Shown piece after piece: positions 56,831 to 64,000 of a DNA stretch of 64,000 nt (its first letter is position 1; each line of letters begins with the position of its first letter). The notes beneath the pieces were generated by a model. That model was not told the DNA's origin, ran no database searches, and saw only the letters and a list, made by a program, of their open reading frames with translations. Source of the DNA: Siphonodentalium dalli (taxonomy: Eukaryota > Mollusca > Scaphopoda > Gadilida > Siphonodentaliidae). The DNA is taken from the NCBI GenBank assembly GCA_032622095.1, contig CP136067.1:180392556-180456555 (forward strand), given 5' to 3'. Made by a program: the position numbers and the translations under genes.

Positions 56831-57240
56831 TGTGACCCGCCAATGCCAATGCATACTCTTATATATGCGAGTCGACCATAGGTCGCCTCGCATATATAAG
56901 AGAATGCATTGGCCTAACAATTTTTTTTTAAATAAATGTTTCTTACAATTTTTAGGACATAAAATAAAAAACATCCATTACCCTGCAGGGAGCCCCACAC
57001 ATATATAGAAGCATATAGAAGAGTGTCGTCTGCTCATGTTTGTCTGGGGCTCTGTATGGGTGAAATTATAAAATTGTTAAAGAATACAAGAAAAAATTAT
57101 TAAAAATTGTTAGGGCCAATGCATTCTCTTATATATGAGAGGCGACCTATGGTCGACTCGCATATATAAGAGAATGCATTGGCACAGGGTAAAAATAATC
57201 CCGACTTACGACTGGATTTGATATGGCGGGTCACACATAT
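56829..57240. mobile_element. Palindromic MITE A, copy 2 (reverse)
   Basis: Reverse-orientation copy of 10361-10828, with palindromes at 56846-56912 and 57116-57182 and the core CTGCAGGGAGCCCCACACAT. The left outer arm is cut to TATATGTGACCCGCC, losing about 35 bp; the right arm is complete (AATCCCGACTTACGACTGGA to GGCGGGTCACA). Confidence 0.9.
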
Positions 57241-57854
57241 GTAAAGCACACACAAATATTTCGGCGATATAAAGTATACTTACATTTTATGTAGTTTTAC
57301 AGAACTTTACCTCATAGTTGCAAACTGGTCCTACTTCAAATATACATCAACACTAAAGTAATTTCTTACCTAGAACGTCGATAGTTTTGTTTCAAAAGAT
57401 AAAAGTTTCGTGTATTTAAGTAATCTTTGTTTGATTATCGAGAGTTTAGTACGATTATAGCATGCACATCATTTCACTTATCATGTTTATACAAAAGCGT
57501 CAATCATCCGCGTGTAACTGAATTACACCTGCAGTAGAACATATTTTGAACTTAAATGGCACTCTGTATAATAATTTATAAACATCTGTCGATTACTCGA
57601 TAGTCAACAATATTTGTTACACCGGATGTGTGGTATACACAATACGCCGGATGCAGAGGGCGCATGTATATGGATTGGTAAGCTGGGCGTTATTTCGAGT
57701 CCTGGAATTCGGTAGACTACATGGGTGTCTCAAAATTGTAGAATGAGTGTTAAGAGAATAAACTAATTTAATTTAATTGATAAAGTTACAGTTGATCGTT
57801 CTCGTTTCCCTAAGTGTTCGGCAAACTGGCTTGGGCTTTCTCGTGGTTCGTTGG
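57241..57854. other. No confident feature
   Basis: AATTTAATTTAATT near 57763 after AATAAACT could be a short-repeat LINE tail, but no LINE body is recognised upstream. Confidence 0.35.
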
Positions 57855-58153
57855 CAGGGTTCGCGCTGTCACTTGCCAATGGCAAAAATATTTCCCATTG
57901 GCAAAACATATTTTCATTTGGCAATAGCCTTGACAAGTCATTTTTAATTCTGCTAGGGAAATGAAAAATATTGGTCAATCAATAGTATTCATTTGAGGAA
58001 ACGTTTCCAATATAATTGCATTATAGTGGTGTGTTATAAGCTTTAGGACAAATTAACACCTCTACCAAGATGCAGTTAATGTGATACGATTAGCACCGAC
58101 GAACAGAGGGATTACTTGTATGTGTTGTGGTGGTGATAACATGGCTAGTTCTA
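57855..58153 (-). mobile_element. hAT-like MITE T, copy 3 (truncated)
   Basis: Starts CAGGGTTCGCGCTGTCACTT and continues as the reverse complement of 19723-20259 (TTGCCAATGG, CATTTGGCAA, CACCTCTACCAAGATGCAGT, GGTGGTGATAACATGGCTAG). It stops at the edge of the 1.43-kb tandem array. Confidence 0.8.
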
Positions 58154-61100
58154 ATTATACTTCCATGGTGTAACCAAGGAAGTATATTGTTTTTCTACTG
58201 AGGTCGTTTTCCGTTTATTTCGAAATACTCAGAAACTGATTGCAGTAGGAACGCGAAATCTCTAGCGAATGTAGGCATCGAAGGTTTACTAAATATAATG
58301 TTATCAGGATTTCCGCCCAATGTTTCTTGGCGGAGTTATGGCCCTTTTGCGATTATTTTTCATTGTTATTATTATTATACTTGACACTTTTGTAATCACT
58401 ATTACTCGAAAAGTACAAGAAGTAGGACACCAAAACTTTGTAAGTATGTTGGGGTACATGAGTTCTAACCATATGTCCCATAACGATTTTGTCCGCGCTT
58501 TCACCGAGGAGTTATCTCCCTTTATTTGAAAAAATGTCATTTTATTATCTCGGAAATTATAAGAAGCAGAGCATCGAAAATTAGACCGTATGCACATCTC
58601 GATATGCACTACTGCCCACGGGCATAAAAACTTGTGTCCGCGCTTTCCCTGAAGAGTTACCGCCCATAGTTGGCAAACCTCTATTTTATTGTACTCTGTT
58701 GTCCTCCCGTATTATTCCAGATAACTGCATTTGGTTTTTGTAGTCGTATTGACCGTTGTCAGCTTAGTCCAAGGAAGAAAATTTGACAGGGTTGGACATA
58801 TATTTTTACAATAGGATGGGGGTGCCAAATTAAAAAAAAAAAAATTGTTACGAATCTCGTCTATTTCTGTGTATGGCTTGACTGTGTAAAGCTGATCAAA
58901 TACCGCGAAAAAAAATTGAAATCTGAGTAGAAATACCAGAGTTGTGGGCCCTCAAATTTTTTTTCGGGGGGACAATCGGGTTGTCGCCCTATCTCCTTTA
59001 AAACGGACAATCATTGCAAATAGTGACACACTTCTAAGTATCCAGACTATCTAGTGCTCGGTGTGAGCCAAATTTTGCCAGTGTCGGTTCAGTATTGTGG
59101 TTCTGGGGAGGGGGTGGTTTATGGTTCAATATTTTATTTAGTCTCCGAATCAGATGAAACTTGGATTATAACATCTACCCTACAAACTTATCACGACGCT
59201 GAAAACAGATCAGATCCGTTGGAAAATGGCGAAGATTTGGACCCTCAAAGTTTGAACTTGGGCCCATATGCTTTCCAATAACCGAAATGTTTTTCGTCTC
59301 CGATTCAGATGAAATGCATTCCATACAATATATGTGAGCAGCAGATCACAAAACTGAAAACAATTTTTAAATCCATGGAAAATAACGGAGTTACGGGTCT
59401 TCAAAATTCGCATTTTGAGCCTGGGTTGACAATTTCCCAATCCCGTCACCCAATTTCGAGGCTGGGGTGGGGTCACTTGCAATCACTTGAGATCAACATA
59501 AACATGGTAAGGACGTGATATAATCATCCTACTTCCTATTTTCCGTCCTAAACTACGATGTTTTCAGCTCAAGATTCGCCCTATTATTATACTTCCATGG
59601 TGTAACCAAGGAAGTATATTGTTTTTCTACTGAGGTCGTTTTCCGTTTATTTCGAAATACTCAGAAACTGATTGCAGTAGGAACGCGAAATCTCTAGCGA
59701 ATGTAGGCATCGAAGGTTTACTAAATATAATGGTATCAGGATTTCCGCCCAATGTTTCTTGGCGGAGTTATGGCCCTTTTGCGATTATTTTTCATTGTTA
59801 TTATTATTATACTTGACACTTTTGTAATCACTATTACTCGAAAAGTACAAGAAGTAGGACACCAAAACTTTGTAAGTATGTTGGGGTACATGAGTTCTAA
59901 CCATATGTCCCCATAACGATTTTGTCCGCGCTTTCACCGAGGAGTTATCTCCCTTTATTTGAAAAAATGTCCATTTTATTATCTCGGAAATTATAAGAAA
60001 CAGAGCATCGAAAATTAGACCGTATGCACATCTCGATATGCACTACTGCCCACGGGCATAAAACTTGTGTCCGCGCTTTCCCTGAAGAGTTACCGCCCAT
60101 AGTTGGCAAACCTCTATTTTATTTTACTCTGTTGTCCTCCCGTATTATTCCAGATAACTGCATTTGGTTTTTGTAGTCGTATTGACCGTTGTCAGCTTAG
60201 TCCAAGGAAGAAAATTTGACAGGGTTGGACATATATTTTTACAATAGGATGGGGGTGCCAAATTAAAAAAAAAAAATTCGTTACGAATCTCGTCTATTTC
60301 TGTGTATGGCTTGACTGTGTAAAGCTGATCAAATACCGCGAAAAAAAATTGAAATCTGAGAGAAATACCAGAGTTGTGGGCCCTCAAATTTTTTTTCGGG
60401 GGGACAATCGGGTTGTCGCCCTATCTCCTTTAAAACGGACAATCATTGCAAATAGTGACACACTTCTAAGTATCCAGACTATCTAGTGCTCGGTGTGAGC
60501 CAAATTTTGCCAGTGTCGGTTCAGTATTGTGGTTCTGGGGAGGGGTGGTTTATGGTTCAATATTTTATTTAGTCTCCGAATCAGATGAAACTTGGAATAT
60601 AACATCTACCCTACAAACTTATCACGACGCTGAAAACAGATCTCAGATCCGTTGGAAAATGGCGGAGATTTGGACCCTCAAAGTTTGAACTTGGGCCCAT
60701 ATGCTTTCCAATAACCGAAATGTTTTTCGTCTCCGATTCAGATGAAATGCATTCCATACAATATATGTGAGCAGCAGATCACAAAACTGAAAACAATTTT
60801 TAAATCCATTGGAAAATAACGGAGTTACGGGTCTTCAAAATTCGCATTTTGAGCCTGGGTTGACAATTTCCCAACCCCGTCACCCAATTTCGAGGCTGGG
60901 GTGGGGTCACTTGCAATCACTTGAGATCAACATAAACATGGTAAGGACGTGATATAATCATACTACTTCCTATTTTCCGTCCCTAAACTACGATGTTTTC
61001 AGCTCAAGATTCGCCCTATTATTATACTTCCATGGTGTAACCAAGGAAGTATATTGTTTTTCTACTGAGGTCGTTTTCCGTTTATTTCGAAATACTCAGA

Positions 61101-61681
61101 AACTGATTGCAGTAGGAACGCGAAATCTCTAGCGAATGTAGGCATCGAAGGTTTACTAAATATAATGGTATCAGGATTTCCGCCCAATGTTTCTTGGCGG
61201 AGTTATGGCCCTTTTGCGATTATTTTTCATTGTTATTATTATTATACTTGACACTTTTGTAATCACTATTTATTACTCGAAAAGTACAAGAAGTAGGACA
61301 CCAAAACTTGGTAAGTAGGTTGGGGTACATGAGTTCTAACCATATGGCCCATAACGATTTTGTCCGCGCTTTCACCGAGGAGTTATCTCCCTTTATTTGA
61401 AAAAATGTCATTTTATTATCTCGGAAATTATAAGAAGCAGAGCATCGAAAATTAGACCGTATGCACATCTCGATACGCACTACTGCCCACGGGCATAAAA
61501 ACTTGTGTCCGCGCTTTCCCTGAAGAGTTACCGCCCATAGTTGGCAAACCTCTATTTTATTGTACTCTGTTGTCCTCCCGTATTATTCCAGATAACTGCA
61601 TTTGGTTTTTGTAGTCGTATTGACCGTTGTCAGCTTAGTCCAAGGAAGAAAATTTGACAGGGTTGGACATATATTTTTACA
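58154..61681 (+). repeat. 1.43-kb unit in tandem, 2.5 copies
   Basis: Copies start near 58154, 59586 and 61021 (periods 1,432 and 1,435 bp). The third stops after about 650 bp at TTGGACATATATTTTTACA. Every copy opens with a small dyad ATACTTCC...GGAAGTAT around ATGGTGTAACCAA. Copies are nearly identical, differing by single-base changes and small indels (for example GAATCTGAG versus GAGTAG). GGAGTTATGGCCCTTTTGCG and similar sequences are noncoding landmarks. The short open frames (such as 58320-58529) differ between copies and are not genes. Confidence 0.95.
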
Positions 61682-64000
61682 CCAATGACCACTGATGATA
61701 TATTTCAACAGCCATTCCTGTTCGGCGCACTGCGTTAATTGTTATATTGGCTAATGGGTAATCACTCAAAACAATGTCGGCTGTCTGTCTTGTCAATCGG
61801 CCGTAATTCTGCAGTTTTATCACGATGCGGCTTAAAATTGACATATTTTGAGTCCAAAAAACGCTCTAAATTCATTAGTCTCTTTATCATCTGTATGTGG
61901 CACGAGTGAAAATGTATGACTTTATTGCCCGTTTGTTAAGATCGTTGATTGCATATTTCGCATTAATTGGACGAGACGTAATGCAAAGTGTTATAACTTA
62001 GGAAGAGTCCGACAACGACGTCGTACGTACGTCCGCTAATCGGAAAATATACACAAACATGTCTTAAAGCGCCGACTAATTCACCACCTGCGTGTATTCA
62101 AGAATATGAATCACACCAAAATTAAGCGAATTGTATATGGAATGTGTAGGTATAAGCTGCCATGTATATATCATTCCCAGAATGCTACCATAGCTATTAG
62201 TGAAATAAAACACCTTAAACTGTTGGGGAAATCGCGATATAGGCCCGCGAGCAAAGAGAGCTTAATGTCATCATACGCTATTTCGCTGTTGCGAAATGGG
62301 TGATCGTTCAACGTACCATAATTACGTTATACGACATATATATGTTTGTGTGTGAATAACGATTGTTAACTTGGTATTATGAACTTATGCATGACTGCGA
62401 AGACTTGCAATAACATATTAAATGGTAAAATACGCGCATTCATACCCGTATATACCCGTATATTCAGAAGAATATCCGTCTAGTTTACAAGCTCGACATG
62501 CTATATATGTTTATGGTATACTACCATTTCAACACATCGGCTATTTATCATTTTGCTGGTGAGAAGGCGTATGTTCACTTTGGTGCTATATATGTGCACA
62601 GAAAAGGCACCATTACTCGGGAAAGCAACATACTGAAATGCATATAGATGTACGCGAATCAATTACGTTCTCACACAATGCAGTTATCCCAAATCCGCGC
62701 TCTTTAAAATAGAATTGCCTTCGCTATGGCTGGCCTACTTCTGATGGTACAGGGTGTTACGCACCTGTCCGACTAAGTCACTTTGAACCCAAAATTTATA
62801 CAATCTCATACGAGCAGTGAAAAGGTTCGCGATAATAAATAATCCGTACAATTGGTATAAACGTTTGTATCGACATATCGTGCATTCACAGCATTTATTG
62901 TTTATCGTCAATGAATATGTTTCTGAATTATATTTAATTCTTGACGCCTGATACAAATGTATAGCGACGTTTTTGTGATCTTTCTAGAACGTTCGCGAGC
63001 ATGATAGAACTTCAAATAAAATACATTCGCCTATGTCCCATTTTGGTGATCAAAATATTCGTAAAAATATAAATTTAGATTGTAGATCCGTTGCTCACCA
63101 GTCACCATGGACAGACTACCTCAAGTGTAAAAACTTTATTCAGCTTCAGGCTCAGAAATGGACTGTCGTATATGCATACCACAAGGAGAACATAATTATA
63201 ACGTGTAACTCTACCTAAACTACATTCGAATAAGTCAGGTTCATCCATCCCGATATATGTAATTTCGGTAAATTTGTGACACTTTTCAATAGCATTATCC
63301 GTCTAAATACGTGTATATATGACTATGTATTTGTGTTTAGTGCTTTTATTTGAGATATGTTTGTCGGCCATTTGGTAATTATTTTATAACTCGAGTCTTT
63401 ATATTAGGATACAGGTTTATAAATTAAAACCTTCTTTTTGGTACTTTAAATTATGGCAGTAACTGTGATAAAGGTTTTATCGTATATCCACATACATGTA
63501 GTACGGTACGCATCCAGAGGGCGTTTTTCTAATTTTCAGATGGAACGATTTACTCGTGACAACGCTATATATAATAAATATGTATACTTATGTAGTCTAT
63601 CACTAGCCAGTTTTTAGCCCCAAATCCAAACGGGCTGATGTAGGAGCGAGTTTAATGCGGTGGTACATAAGCCGGTATACTGTAGGTATGCCTCTAAAAT
63701 TTGACCTCTCTAATATAAACGCAACCTGCTCAAGGGAGTGTTTGTGTCGGGTGGGTTCAGATTTGGAAAATTCCACCGAAGATCAAATGGGGAAAATTAC
63801 TCCGAAAATCATATATTGAGATAAAAACTTTTCGATGAGTGGATGTGATAAGTAGTATCTAAACGCAAGATTAGTACACTTTTTAATTATTTATATTGAA
63901 CGGTTTAACCCTGGTAGCGTATAACGTTGTGACGGGTGATATATATTACTCAAATTCAAACCCTCTTTTCATGACGCAAATTCAGACGGACTTAGCAAGA
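61682..64000. other. Apparently unique sequence, no gene recognised
   Basis: About 2.3 kb with only short open frames (62106-62303, 62735-62956, 63033-63218) lacking domains. No arrays or long inverted repeats noticed. It could be intron or intergenic sequence. Confidence 0.5.

Noticed and set aside
58304-61480. Similar short open frames in each copy of the 1.43-kb unit
   Set aside because: Lengths and ends differ between copies because of single-base indels, so the frame is not maintained.

Overview
The window looks like repeat-dense intergenic DNA from an animal, most likely a mollusc or another lophotrochozoan. It is AT-rich and holds no host gene I can recognise, no rRNA gene and no convincing tRNA. 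All clear protein homology is to retrotransposons: jockey/CR1-type LINEs, a Tx1/L1-type LINE and a DIRS/Ngaro-type tyrosine-recombinase element. The taxon is inferred from this mix, not from a host gene.

Layout. 0-1.5 kb: a MITE and an unclassified dispersed repeat. 1.57-10.15 kb: about 96 copies of an 88-91 bp satellite, which runs directly into the 5' UTR and broken ORF1 of a plus-strand LINE (10.13-11.59 kb; a LINE-like 3' tail lies at 12.64-12.89 kb). 12.5-20.7 kb: palindromes, MITEs and a three-copy dispersed repeat. 21.4-22.1 kb: 29-bp minisatellite. 23.1-26.1 kb: a duplicated block, a LINE 3' end and a 52-bp minisatellite. 26.7-35.6 kb: mariner-, piggyBac-, hAT- and foldback-like elements, several nested. 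37.3-39.7 kb: a 5'-truncated LINE ORF2 whose 3' end is tandemly duplicated. 41.6-44.0 kb: an ORF1-only LINE with both ends and a target duplication, inserted into a palindromic MITE. 44.0-44.8 kb: Tx1/L1-like remnant. 44.9-53.7 kb: a decayed DIRS/Ngaro-like element with gag, RT, RNase H and tyrosine recombinase pieces, apparent split direct repeats, four nested insertions and a 44-bp minisatellite of 48 units. 54.7-56.4 kb: a 1.7-kb foldback element with a 9-bp target duplication. 56.8-58.2 kb: two more MITEs. 58.15-61.68 kb: a 1.43-kb unit repeated 2.5 times. 61.7-64 kb: apparently unique sequence.

The pieces relate by insertion history. The satellite monomer is the same sequence as the 5' end of the LINE family at 43.9 kb, so the array is probably an expanded LINE 5'-UTR monomer array. 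A 67-bp palindrome occurs in pairs inside elements with quite different outer ends. Part of the 52-bp minisatellite unit matches an arm of the 1.7-kb foldback element. In several places removing an insertion at its target duplication restores the older sequence, which gives a relative order of events.
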